From assembly GCF_025558485.1 (NCBI RefSeq), contig NZ_CP102930.1, forward strand, positions 310,001 through 374,000: DNA of 64,000 nt. Reading direction: 5' to 3'. Under the pieces are notes generated by a model. That model was given only the letters and a program-made list of their open reading frames with translations. It was not told the origin of the DNA and ran no database searches. This document shows, piece by piece, positions 17,476 through 26,112 of the stretch. The translations under genes and the position numbers were made by a program. This stretch comes from Bdellovibrio bacteriovorus (GTDB lineage Bacteria > Bdellovibrionota > Bdellovibrionia > Bdellovibrionales > Bdellovibrionaceae). The stretch's first letter is position 1. Each line of letters opens with the position of its first letter.

Positions 17476-19287
17476 ATGCGGAAAATCATTTTAACTCTCA
17501 CACTACTCCTTCTGAGTTTGGTCCAGCTCTCCTGCCAGACACACGACAGGAAATCCATTTTGATCATTGCAGTTGATGAATTGACCATCAGCGACGTCAA
17601 TTGCAATCAAGAAGCCCCCGAGAGGTCTGGTTTTCAATTGCTTTGCAAAGAGTCGGTGCGCTTCACCCACGCTTTTTCCCCCTCCCCCTTGGCTGTCCCG
17701 GCCCTGACTTCGCTGCTGACTGGACTTTACCCCTACCAACACAAGATTCGTCACAATGGGGGCCCGGGTCTGGCCGCCGAGTTTGAACTGGCGTCCGAGG
17801 TGGCTTCGGATCAGGACTATCGCACCAGCTTCTTTTCCGGTGGTGCCCCTGTCTTTCGCCGCACAGGTTTAAATCAGGGCTTTGAGCTTTTTGATGACAA
17901 TATCGTTCCGACCTTCCGCAGTTTGATTCGTCCGTTTAAACAAAATGCCGATGCCTTTCGACAATGGGTTCATCAGGATGCGGCGGGCATGGCCTTTTTC
18001 AGCGTGATCTATGTTCCTGACCTGTTATTCACCACAACCGAAACCGTGACGGATCTTGGTGAAACACGCAATTTAAGTTTTGAAAGCCAGCTGGATGAAT
18101 TGGATGAAAGCCTTTACGAGCTTTTTGAAGACCTGAAAAACAGCGGTCGCTGGGATAAAACCACGATCTTTTTGGTGGGCTTGAATGGTCATACGGGCAA
18201 CGACCGCCCGAAAGAGCTCAGCACCATGAACTTGCATGGCGAAAACACACAAGTGGCCCTTTTCATCAAACCCTCACAAAAACAGAAACGCGATGAAGCC
18301 ATCCATTGGAAGATTGATCAGAACGTCAGCCTGGTCGATGTCGGCCGCACCGTTTTCCATCTGCTCGGGGAAAGCATTGTGGATCAGGCTCCTCCGTCGT
18401 TTCCCGCGCATTCTTTGGCAGAAGTTCTGAAAAGCCCCAATGCCAACTGGGCTGAAGATCGTCCTTTACTACTGGAATCTGGCTGGGCCCTGTGGCGCAA
18501 GGCGGGTCCGTTAAAAACAGCCGCCATTTCCAACCACGTTCTGCTGATCAATGATGAAAAGCCGCGCCTTTACAACACGCTGGTGGACCGCTTTGAAACC
18601 AATCCACTTCCCATGTTGCAGGAAAGCATCCTGCCCACCACCCAGCGCCTGCAATCCCTGCTGTATCGAAACCAGTTTCCGGCCTTTGCACCGCTGGCTT
18701 CTGAATGGACGACCAAACTCAGTCTGCCTTTTTCCCGCTGGATGCGTCTGGATCAGGAGGCTTTGCTGTTAAAGGATTTAAAAAGACTGTTGCAGTCCCA
18801 GCCCGGCAGTCTGGATCTTTTAAACTGGACTGCGCAAATCGCCCTGAATCAAAAAGACTGGGAAACCCTGAAGCAACTGGGCACCAAAAACAAAGTGTCC
18901 ACATGGCAGTTCATTGCAGAAAAAAATCTGGGCATGAAGAATGCCAGGGTTTCTGATGCCTGCTTTGATTTGATCTCGGCAAAAAGCATCAACACGGACA
19001 ATCTGAAAAACTGCGGAGACCCGCTGTTCCTGGAATGGATTGACTGGATTCGCGCGGATGCCCGCGGACTGGTGCGCGACACGCAGAAAAAACGTTTTGA
19101 GCGTTCATTTAAAAACTACATGCTGGATCAACAGATCCAAAGAACCAACATTGCCGCAGGTCTTATCTGGGATACATCGCGGGACAATGTCTTTGCCCCT
19201 TCAAGGGTGGAACTGGCTTTAAGCCTTCCGGAATTCAGCAAGCTGCGCAATCAGGTTTATAAAAATCTGACTGTCGAAGACCTTTAA
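17476..19287 (+). CDS. Sulfatase-fold lipoprotein lacking the catalytic nucleophile
   Basis: 603 residues. The signal peptide ends at about Cys20 (LVQLSC), probably lipidated. Residues 25-330 follow the alkaline phosphatase/sulfatase fold: ILIIAVDELTISD (metal strand), the SPSPLAVPALTSLLTGLYP helix at 68-86, and a TTIFLVGLNGHTGND metal motif at about 235. In active relatives the helix starts with Cys, Ser or Thr in C/T-x-P-S/A-R/H; here that position is Ala73 and the basic residue is Leu77. The second acidic residue of the usual VDD is Glu. So the fold is kept but catalysis is probably lost. The C-terminal half (about 400-600) is helical and unassigned. It overlaps 19284-19967 by four bases, tail to tail. 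Confidence 0.75.
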   Translation: MRKIILTLTLLLLSLVQLSCQTHDRKSILIIAVDELTISDVNCNQEAPERSGFQLLCKESVRFTHAFSPSPLAVPALTSLLTGLYPYQHKIRHNGGPGLAAEFELASEVASDQDYRTSFFSGGAPVFRRTGLNQGFELFDDNIVPTFRSLIRPFKQNADAFRQWVHQDAAGMAFFSVIYVPDLLFTTTETVTDLGETRNLSFESQLDELDESLYELFEDLKNSGRWDKTTIFLVGLNGHTGNDRPKELSTMNLHGENTQVALFIKPSQKQKRDEAIHWKIDQNVSLVDVGRTVFHLLGESIVDQAPPSFPAHSLAEVLKSPNANWAEDRPLLLESGWALWRKAGPLKTAAISNHVLLINDEKPRLYNTLVDRFETNPLPMLQESILPTTQRLQSLLYRNQFPAFAPLASEWTTKLSLPFSRWMRLDQEALLLKDLKRLLQSQPGSLDLLNWTAQIALNQKDWETLKQLGTKNKVSTWQFIAEKNLGMKNARVSDACFDLISAKSINTDNLKNCGDPLFLEWIDWIRADARGLVRDTQKKRFERSFKNYMLDQQIQRTNIAAGLIWDTSRDNVFAPSRVELALSLPEFSKLRNQVYKNLTVEDL

Positions 19288-19967
19288 TCCGCATCGACAT
19301 CAACCAGTCCCAGCCAGAACGGAGATTCCGGGTTTTCCTGAATCATACTGGTTGTGACCGCAGACAGATCCAAAGAATTACCTTCACGCGTCCACAGCGT
19401 TGTCGCCACGCGACTGCTGGCCAAAAGAACCAGACGATCCCCTTCACTTACAGAAGTGTGTCCGCAGTGAATATAACAAGTGGGGTCCAATCCCAGCAAT
19501 TGCGCCGGAAGAGGCGGCAACTGACTGACCTCGGATTCACTGGATAAATCCAGCCCCACCGACAGCGGTTGTAATTTCTGATTTTTTCTTTGAATGAATA
19601 AACTTGGACAACCCACATGGGCCCACGCCAATTGCGAGCCGCGCCTGAAGATGGCCATCAGCTCCACTCCGGAAGAATATTCCGCGCGGTTTTCACCCCG
19701 GTATAACAGGTCATTGGCAATTAAGATCCCGGTGCGCACATAGTTCACTTCGTCAGTCAGACAGGTCAGGAACTCAAACGGCGAGGTCACTTCCACGTCT
19801 GCTTTGGCAGAGCTGACATACTTCACAACCTCATCCAGCGCACGCTGCGCGTGTTCAGGTTGTCCCCACGAGGTCGCCACGACAATCAAACTGCCGTCGT
19901 CCTCACGGTGGATCAGAGGTTTTGGGCGCAGAATCTTGGTGCTATAGGATCGCTCTTGCATTTTCAC
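19284..19967 (-). CDS. PP2C-like protein, probably catalytically dead
   Basis: 227 residues. The alternation GVELMAIFRRGSQLAWAHVGCPSLFIQRKNQKLQPLS and later GDRLVLLASSRVATTLW matches the beta-sandwich of PP2C/SpoIIE phosphatases, where the latter strand normally reads like LLxSDG. The metal-binding Asp residues of active PP2C are not seen: the first motif lacks DGMGG-like residues and the SDG is SSR. It is the last gene of the operon starting at 26084, two bases after an FHA protein. A pseudophosphatase or binding partner for the FHA proteins is a reasonable guess. Family assignment is by pattern only. Confidence 0.5.
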   Translation of the reverse strand: MKMQERSYSTKILRPKPLIHREDDGSLIVVATSWGQPEHAQRALDEVVKYVSSAKADVEVTSPFEFLTCLTDEVNYVRTGILIANDLLYRGENRAEYSSGVELMAIFRRGSQLAWAHVGCPSLFIQRKNQKLQPLSVGLDLSSESEVSQLPPLPAQLLGLDPTCYIHCGHTSVSEGDRLVLLASSRVATTLWTREGNSLDLSAVTTSMIQENPESPFWLGLVDVDAD

Positions 19968-19969
19968 GA

Positions 19970-22003
19970 CTACAGGGCTCCGTATTTCTTCAGTTTAATA
20001 TAAGCCTTTTTGTAGTATTCCCCGTCCGGAATATCCAGCTCCAGAATCTTCTTCCACTTATCCTTGGCACCGGCCTTGGCCTCACCACCATCGACATTGC
20101 CGAAGCTTTCCTCCAGAATTCCCTCTTGATAAAGAGTCATCATCTGCTTGCGCAGCTCCACCACATAGCGCTCGATACGCTCTGGCAGTTCTTCATTGGT
20201 CGGGTCCAAAGAGCGTGCTTTTCGCAAGGACTGAATGGCCCCCTTCAAATTCTGTGACTGATAGTATTTTTCCGCCTCGGCCTGAAGATGTGCCGTTTTG
20301 GAATTCATCATCTGACGGATCGAGGCAATCGTGCGCTTGGACTGCCCTTTGTACCCGTTCGGGTCCGGCAGTTGCGCATCAATCACTTTTTCATAAGCCG
20401 CAATGGCATCCAGTGGCTTGCCTTTTTTATGCACGGCCTGAGCCCGGTCATAAAGGCCTTTCATTTTGGACACCAATGACTGATAAACGGCCCTTTCCGC
20501 GGCCTTGGCTTCACGCTGAGCATTCAGAGCATCCACCTGGGCTTTCAAATCCAGAATGCGTGGATGCTCGGGGTTGAATTGCAGCACCGGGCTTAGACAG
20601 TCCTCAATTTCCTGCGCAGTAATCATCGGATTGATTTTCTTCTGACATTCGGCGACCTGTTTCTGGATCTTTTCTTCCGCCTCTATTTTGGATTTTTCAA
20701 TCTCGGCCTGACGACGTTGTTGTTCCTGAATGAAAATAGCCTCTTTGGACAAACGTTCAATTTCACGGATGTCCTCATAGTCCGGCACCAGTTCCTGAAT
20801 CTTGATGATTTCATCCTGTGCCAGTTGATATTTACCCTGCATGTAAAGGTTCTTGGCATCCTTATAACGCTGACGAACCAGTGCCTGCTGTTCCGGTTTT
20901 AGTTTTGCAAAAATATCCGCTGGCGAGCCCGGCACCACCAGCCCCTGCCCCGGTTGCGCCGGAGGAGCCTTGCCGTCATTGCCACTGAACAGGTAAGCCA
21001 CGGCCACCAGCACCACGGCACCAATAATCATTTTTGGACGATGCTTCTGGAAATCAAATTTCCCGCTGGCTGCCTGAGGGTAATGTTGCGGAGCCGGAGC
21101 TCCCATACCCGGATACTGCATCGGCTGCTGATAAGGCATCGGCGGCATCGCCCCCTGATAGGGGGCCATCTCGTAAGACTGCTGCTGATATTCCATTGGC
21201 AGACTTTCTTGAGAAGTCGGCACCAAAGGATTTGGCGGGGCCACACTGACCAGCTCCATACGACTTTGGAAGCTCGCATCGTGCAATTCAAAATAAAGAT
21301 AATTTTCCAGCACACTGATCGCATCACCGCTCTTGATCGGTGTCATGTCCGTGGAGGAAATGGGGTTTCCATTTAACAGCGTGCCATTCACGCTGCCCAG
21401 ATCCAGAATCACGTACTGCGAACCGGCTCTGCGAATTTCAAACTGGCGACGACTGACCCGCTGATCACGAATCTGAATATGACAGGATGGATCGCGTCCG
21501 GCCACCCACGAATCCCCGGCATCCAGACGGATCATCTCTTTGGCTTCGTTGTGACTGTCCACAATCTTGATGAAGGCCGCCGTTGGCGCCACACCGATCA
21601 TGGTTTTTTCATCGCTGCCTTCAAAGGATTCCGCATGAACCCCGGTCAAAGCCGGCAGATTTTCACCCGTTGAAGCCGCAGGCTGTTCTTCATACGCTGG
21701 CACTTCCGCCACAGTGTTCAGGAAATCAAATTCATAAGGCGGTACAGAGAACTGACTGCCATGTTCAAGCGAAAACTGCTGAACCTGATCACCGTTATAG
21801 ATCACTTCCCCGTAGCGGGACACTACTTCCACAGTCCATGAGCCATTAACAAAGGACACCTTGAAGTGTTCCCGGGAAATGCCTTTTTCCGGCTGCAAAA
21901 CGATATCGCAGTCCTCTTTACGACCAGCCACATAAGAGCGGTCTTCGCTTAAGTTCACTTCACAAACTGTTTTGCCACGAAGGCGAACCCGAAGCAGCGC
22001 CAT
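19970..22003 (-). CDS. Membrane protein with two FHA domains and a TPR-like C-terminus
   Basis: 677 residues from an ATG that overlaps the upstream stop (TAATG), with GGAGGG about ten bases before it. FHA1 is about 20-90 (AGRKEDCDIVL, GISREHF) and FHA2 about 150-240 (AGRDPSCHIQI, RVSRRQFEI, GSVNGTLLNG). Both keep the Gly-Arg and Ser-Arg loops that bind phosphothreonine, although FHA2 has Gln where His is usual. A Pro/Gln/Met-rich linker (260-315) leads to one transmembrane helix (about 324-340). The C-terminal 330 residues are Lys/Glu/Gln-rich helical hairpins of TPR type with coiled-coil parts (IEKSKIEAEEKIQKQVAE), probably periplasmic. It is the fifth gene of the tadC-FHA operon. Confidence 0.85.
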   Translation of the reverse strand: MALLRVRLRGKTVCEVNLSEDRSYVAGRKEDCDIVLQPEKGISREHFKVSFVNGSWTVEVVSRYGEVIYNGDQVQQFSLEHGSQFSVPPYEFDFLNTVAEVPAYEEQPAASTGENLPALTGVHAESFEGSDEKTMIGVAPTAAFIKIVDSHNEAKEMIRLDAGDSWVAGRDPSCHIQIRDQRVSRRQFEIRRAGSQYVILDLGSVNGTLLNGNPISSTDMTPIKSGDAISVLENYLYFELHDASFQSRMELVSVAPPNPLVPTSQESLPMEYQQQSYEMAPYQGAMPPMPYQQPMQYPGMGAPAPQHYPQAASGKFDFQKHRPKMIIGAVVLVAVAYLFSGNDGKAPPAQPGQGLVVPGSPADIFAKLKPEQQALVRQRYKDAKNLYMQGKYQLAQDEIIKIQELVPDYEDIREIERLSKEAIFIQEQQRRQAEIEKSKIEAEEKIQKQVAECQKKINPMITAQEIEDCLSPVLQFNPEHPRILDLKAQVDALNAQREAKAAERAVYQSLVSKMKGLYDRAQAVHKKGKPLDAIAAYEKVIDAQLPDPNGYKGQSKRTIASIRQMMNSKTAHLQAEAEKYYQSQNLKGAIQSLRKARSLDPTNEELPERIERYVVELRKQMMTLYQEGILEESFGNVDGGEAKAGAKDKWKKILELDIPDGEYYKKAYIKLKKYGAL

Positions 22004-23166
22004 TAGTATCTGCCCTCCAGGTTCAAAGTACACTCTTCATAATACTGCTTGGCTTCCTTATAGGACGGATCATCCTTCCTATGCTGAAGCATTGTCATCA
22101 CGTTGGAATAATTGGACTGACACATTCGCCAGTTCTTTTTCTCTCTGTAGCGGTTGCCCTGAATCATGTTGAATTTCACCAGTTCATCAAACTTAATCTT
22201 CGACAAATGGAAGTATCGCTTCGCCAGTTCGTTATCCGGGTCCAGATTCAACACCACCTGGAAGGCTTCACGTGCACGGGCATACTGACCCTGCTGGAAA
22301 TCCCGGAAACCCTTGATAAAGTTTTCCTGTGCACGACGATACTGGATGGAATCGTATTTTTCTTTTTTAACAGTCAACAGTTCCTGCGAGCGTTTTTCCG
22401 CCTCGGCCACATCGGCCATCGACAACGCGGACGTTCGGAATGTGTTGGCATCTTTTTTCGGTTTGGAATTGCCAGAGAACAGGAAGAACCAAACTGCCAA
22501 ACCAATGGCCGCCACAATTCCATAGAAACGAACTTTCGGATTCGCCAGCACCCCACCCGACGGTGGCGAAGCCATCGTTCCCATCGCCGGACCAGCCCCC
22601 CCACCGGAAGGTGGAGGATTGTATCCGCCATAACCCATCGGCTGAGCCGGAGGCATGGACGGATTGGGCATGGATGGCATCGGACGCGGCTGTTGATACG
22701 CCGGCATCTGCTGCGGACGAGGTGTTGCGACCGGCGTCGGGAATGGATTCCCCTGCTGAATTGGCGGACCCGGATTCGGTGTCAGGAAAGACACCGGATT
22801 TGGTGTTGGGGCCGCGGGGGCTGGAGCCGCCTGCACTTCGGGGACTTCCGCACGGAAAATAATTTCTGTCTCACCAATCTGAATCACCGAATCGTTTGTC
22901 AACGGCTCGGATTGAACGTTCTGGCCATTGACCATCACGAAGTTTTTCTGACTCAGATTGACGAGCACAAATTCATTTCCACGCTGTTTGATTTCTGCAT
23001 GCTGACGACTGACGCGCGGATCACTGGAAAGGACAATGTCATTTTCCGGACCACGCCCCAGCGACACCGACGCTTTTGCAAATGAAAGCTTCAATCCGCT
23101 GTGAGGCCCTTTGATGACCTCAATATCAAATTTCAAAGTATCCTTCATGGAAGGGGCTGCACTCAT
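22003..23166 (-). CDS. Membrane protein with one FHA domain and a TPR-like C-terminus
   Basis: 387 residues from ATG 23166, in TGATG with the upstream stop and eight bases after GGAGG; a TTG one codon earlier is less likely. The FHA domain is about 35-105 (LGRGPENDIVLSS, RVSRQHAEI, VMVNGQNV), with the phosphothreonine-binding Arg, Ser and Asn present. A long Pro/Met/Gln-rich linker (110-205) precedes one transmembrane helix (about 213-231). The remaining 150 residues are TPR-like helices (AQENFIKGFRDFQQGQYARAREAFQVVLNLDPDNELA). The layout copies 19970-22003, suggesting duplication within the operon. Topology with FHA in the cytoplasm and TPR outside is inferred from the single helix. Confidence 0.85.
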   Translation of the reverse strand: MSAAPSMKDTLKFDIEVIKGPHSGLKLSFAKASVSLGRGPENDIVLSSDPRVSRQHAEIKQRGNEFVLVNLSQKNFVMVNGQNVQSEPLTNDSVIQIGETEIIFRAEVPEVQAAPAPAAPTPNPVSFLTPNPGPPIQQGNPFPTPVATPRPQQMPAYQQPRPMPSMPNPSMPPAQPMGYGGYNPPPSGGGAGPAMGTMASPPSGGVLANPKVRFYGIVAAIGLAVWFFLFSGNSKPKKDANTFRTSALSMADVAEAEKRSQELLTVKKEKYDSIQYRRAQENFIKGFRDFQQGQYARAREAFQVVLNLDPDNELAKRYFHLSKIKFDELVKFNMIQGNRYREKKNWRMCQSNYSNVMTMLQHRKDDPSYKEAKQYYEECTLNLEGRY

Positions 23167-24839
23167 CAAGAGCCTCCTTCAGTTGGGGATACTGTGATCA
23201 CAAAATAATCCACTTCCTGCCCTGTGCACATGGCCTGACAACTTAAAATACAAAGATGTCCGCTGAATTCCAGCTGGTCCGTATGAATGCCGCGTGTATT
23301 TTCACGCGAACGCAGCATCAGGCCTTCGATGTTCTGTTGCAGAGCCGCATCTGGAATGGCCTTATAAGGCTGCCCTTGCAACTGCGCCATTTCAGCACGC
23401 GCCACTTGCAGGAAGGACGGATTGCAGGCCACAATGCGGCCTTCTTTGGAAATCGTCACACAAGGGAAGCCGACGATCTGCACCAGATTTTCTGCTTCCC
23501 CGTCTTTATTCACAAAGCCGGCACCACCGGAACCACCATCACTGTCACCGTGAATATAGCGAGTCAGCAAACTGTTGATATTGCCAATCAGCGCCTGCAA
23601 TGGCGGGAACTGGAAATCCACAGCGGTATTGTCCGTTTTTTCACGCATGGCCGTATCCAACTGGGCATTTAAGGCCACCAACGGATATTCAATCAGCTTG
23701 TACATGAAGTAATAAATCAAAAGACCCAACAGAGAGGCGATCACCAGCGTTTGCATGAACAAACTGATGGCACGGCCGTCATCAAATGCCAGGCTGCCCA
23801 CATCGTAAAGCACGATGGCATGGGCTTTCACAGACTGTTCACCGGTATTCGGGTCAAACAAACCAATTGGGAAGCTCGCACCGATAGTGGAGGAATCCAC
23901 TTCCACAGCCTGCGGTCGCATTTCACGACGGGCCGAATGGACAAATGGCAGATCCGGCGTGGTCCCCGCACGGGAAGCCGGAGCCAGAATCATTCCGTCG
24001 GACTGCTGCACGATCAGAACCTGTTTCACACCGTCTTCAGCCTCTGCGGCGTTGGTCGTCAGTGTGGAATAGCTGTTCTGAATCAGCGCTGTTTGATTCA
24101 AAGTTGCCACCGTACGAGCAATAGAGGACGCACGACGTTTACTTTCATTAATAATGCTGGCGCGGGTGATCTGCACCATCGGAATCATCGACAACAAGGT
24201 CGTGGAGAAAATAAACAGAACAACAAAGCCCAGAAGGACCATTTTCATTTCCACGAACTGTGGCAAACGATAGACCCCGGGCAAAGCCACACGGTCCATG
24301 TAGTCATTCAGCTTATCCATAAATCCACGGAAGCCACCCTGCTGGAAAGCAGGGGCCGGAGCCACGCCGCCCGGAGCTGCCATACCTGGCATCCCCGCCA
24401 TAGGCTGCGGCATTCCCTGAGGCATCCCCATTGGTTGCTGTTCTGGCATTCCCATTGGCATGGCTGGTGGCATCTGCGGAGCCGCCCCACCGCCATAATA
24501 AGGCATTGGTGCCGGAGCATTACTTTGCGCAGGACGCTGCTGACGGGCTTCCGGTGATGGAATCACATCCGCAATCACATCATGAATTCCCAGCTTGTCG
24601 CCCAAACGCATCACACCACTTTGCATACGGACACCGTTTAAATAGGTGCCGTTGCTGGAGCGCAAATCCGTAATCACGATCTTATCTTTATAAACCGCAA
24701 CCTCGGTGTGTTCCTTGGAAACACCCGGACTTAAAAGCTTAATATCACACTGCGGAGCCCGACCGATGAGGTTTTTCCCCATCTTCAACTCCACAACGGA
24801 CCCGGCCTGCGGGCCGGTCAAGATTCTAAGCGCCCACAT
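23166..24839 (-). CDS. FHA-domain membrane sensor with two transmembrane helices and a PAS-like C-terminus
   Basis: 557 residues. The FHA domain is about 22-92 (IGRAPQCDIKLL, GVSKEHTEV, SSNGTYLNGVR). A Met/Pro/Gly/Gln-rich linker (about 95-170) follows, then TM1 (199-219), an extracytoplasmic domain of about 140 residues, and TM2 (359-380). A HAMP-like or helical part and a C-terminal PAS-like fold (about 450-552, FPCVTISKEGRIVACNPSFLQVA) come last. There is no kinase, cyclase or receiver domain, so it would signal by binding. It is co-translated with neighbours (14-base overlap upstream, 1-base downstream). It is likely the sensory member of the operon. Confidence 0.82.
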   Translation of the reverse strand: MWALRILTGPQAGSVVELKMGKNLIGRAPQCDIKLLSPGVSKEHTEVAVYKDKIVITDLRSSNGTYLNGVRMQSGVMRLGDKLGIHDVIADVIPSPEARQQRPAQSNAPAPMPYYGGGAAPQMPPAMPMGMPEQQPMGMPQGMPQPMAGMPGMAAPGGVAPAPAFQQGGFRGFMDKLNDYMDRVALPGVYRLPQFVEMKMVLLGFVVLFIFSTTLLSMIPMVQITRASIINESKRRASSIARTVATLNQTALIQNSYSTLTTNAAEAEDGVKQVLIVQQSDGMILAPASRAGTTPDLPFVHSARREMRPQAVEVDSSTIGASFPIGLFDPNTGEQSVKAHAIVLYDVGSLAFDDGRAISLFMQTLVIASLLGLLIYYFMYKLIEYPLVALNAQLDTAMREKTDNTAVDFQFPPLQALIGNINSLLTRYIHGDSDGGSGGAGFVNKDGEAENLVQIVGFPCVTISKEGRIVACNPSFLQVARAEMAQLQGQPYKAIPDAALQQNIEGLMLRSRENTRGIHTDQLEFSGHLCILSCQAMCTGQEVDYFVITVSPTEGGS

Positions 24840-25176
24840 AAAGTTGATCTCCCACGCTGACGTTCACTTTGCTGACGGTCCCCGCTGCCATTTCAATAAC
24901 GGAAGCGGCACCCCACACTGGCAGAATCAATCTCCAGGGCTGCACATCCTTACGAATGGCACGCACCTTCAGATTCTTATCCACAAACACACAATCAATC
25001 GCAAACTTCATAAAGAAAGTATGAATGCTGTTGCAATGATGAATCCACAACGCCTGATGGGATGGAAGATTCTCCCGCCCCAAAAGTCCTTTGCCACGGC
25101 TAAGGAAAGTGGAGGCCACTTCCAGGTCCGCAATCAAAGTCTGATTCGTTGTGGTGTTCATCAGCTTAGCCATCAT
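24826..25176 (-). CDS. DUF192 family protein
   Basis: 116 residues, a full-length DUF192 domain: FLSRGKGLLGRENLPSHQALWIHHCNSIHTFFMKFAIDCVFVDK and a Gly-rich VIEMAAGTVSKVNVSVGD end. The biochemical role of DUF192 is not established. It has no signal peptide here, whereas many relatives are exported. It starts inside the tadC stop (TAATGATG) and overlaps the downstream FHA gene by 14 bases, so it is translated as part of the operon. DUF192 genes next to Tad/Flp components are known in several bacteria, but I cannot verify frequency here. Confidence 0.88.
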   Translation of the reverse strand: MMAKLMNTTTNQTLIADLEVASTFLSRGKGLLGRENLPSHQALWIHHCNSIHTFFMKFAIDCVFVDKNLKVRAIRKDVQPWRLILPVWGAASVIEMAAGTVSKVNVSVGDQLYVGA

Positions 25177-26084
25177 TACTTGCCACCATACATAAACGAC
25201 ACTGCCACCGGTCCAAAGACGACAATGAAAACCGCTGGCAAAATAAACAACATCAAAGGAAGCAGGATCAACTGTGACGCCTGCGCCCCGGCCTTTTCCG
25301 CACGAACGAATCTTTCCAGACGCATTTGCACTGACTGGTCTTTCAAAACCTGGGAAATACTGGCCCCGGTCGCCTCAGCATCCACCAGGACTGCCACGAA
25401 GCTTGTGATTTCATTCATGTCCAGTCGTTCCGCCATCTCTTTCAAAGCCTGGGATTTGGACGAACCGATTTTAATATCCTTCAACACTATTGAAAACTCG
25501 TCAGCCAGCACACTGTCCGTGCCACGCGCCTTGTCCACGATCTTCTGAATCGCAGAGAAAAAGTCTAGACCCGCCTCCACTGACAAAGCCAGAAGGTCGA
25601 TAAAGAACGGCAGGTCCGCACGCACGGAAAGTTCACGACGCTTCTTTTCACCTTTGGCGTGAATCTGCGGCAGATAGAAACCAATCAGCCCCATGCCGAT
25701 AACCACCGGAATGGAAAGTCCCAACTGCAACGAGAAGTTCATGATCATCAGGAAGATCGGGAATATGATCCCCCAAAGCAATTGCAAACCGATGAACTCA
25801 TCCTCGTTCAGCTCTGAAGACAGGCCCGAGGTTTTAATGTATCTGCTGACCTTCTTGCGATAGGATTCACTGCGAATTTTCATCGCGTGCTGCAAGGTGA
25901 ACTGATGCACCAGCGGACGCGAGAAATTGATCACCGGATTTTTGGATTTCACCGGTTCATCATTGTTGGCCCACGACAGCTGTTGCTTGTCGGAGTTGCT
26001 TGCAAATATCGAACTGACAAATAGGAAGACCGCCACTCCTGCGAGCAGCAATCCCAGAATCAGCATTAACTCTGCACTTCCCAT
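25176..26084 (-). CDS. tadC: Type II secretion F-domain protein, TadC-like
   Basis: 302 residues from ATG 26084, with GAGG eight bases upstream. An N-terminal transmembrane helix (about 5-25), a pair around 115-150 and a C-terminal one (about 275-298) flank a GspF domain (about 165-295) with DLLALSVEAGLDFFSAIQKI and RAEKAGAQASQLILLPLMLFILPAVFIVVFGP, typical of TadC. TadC is an inner-membrane platform protein of Flp/type IVb pilus assembly, usually next to tadA and tadB. Here neither is present: a divergent maf begins 28 bases upstream, and FHA genes follow. An unrelated frame extends the reading to 26336 through maf and is rejected. Confidence 0.85.
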   Translation of the reverse strand: MGSAELMLILGLLLAGVAVFLFVSSIFASNSDKQQLSWANNDEPVKSKNPVINFSRPLVHQFTLQHAMKIRSESYRKKVSRYIKTSGLSSELNEDEFIGLQLLWGIIFPIFLMIMNFSLQLGLSIPVVIGMGLIGFYLPQIHAKGEKKRRELSVRADLPFFIDLLALSVEAGLDFFSAIQKIVDKARGTDSVLADEFSIVLKDIKIGSSKSQALKEMAERLDMNEITSFVAVLVDAEATGASISQVLKDQSVQMRLERFVRAEKAGAQASQLILLPLMLFILPAVFIVVFGPVAVSFMYGGK

Positions 26085-26112
26085 TTTCGCCTCTTCGTGT
26101 TCAAGTATTCCT

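Noticed and set aside
22081-23085. 334-codon plus-strand frame over an FHA gene
   Set aside because: Antisense of the FHA-TPR gene; Arg/His-rich without a start signal.
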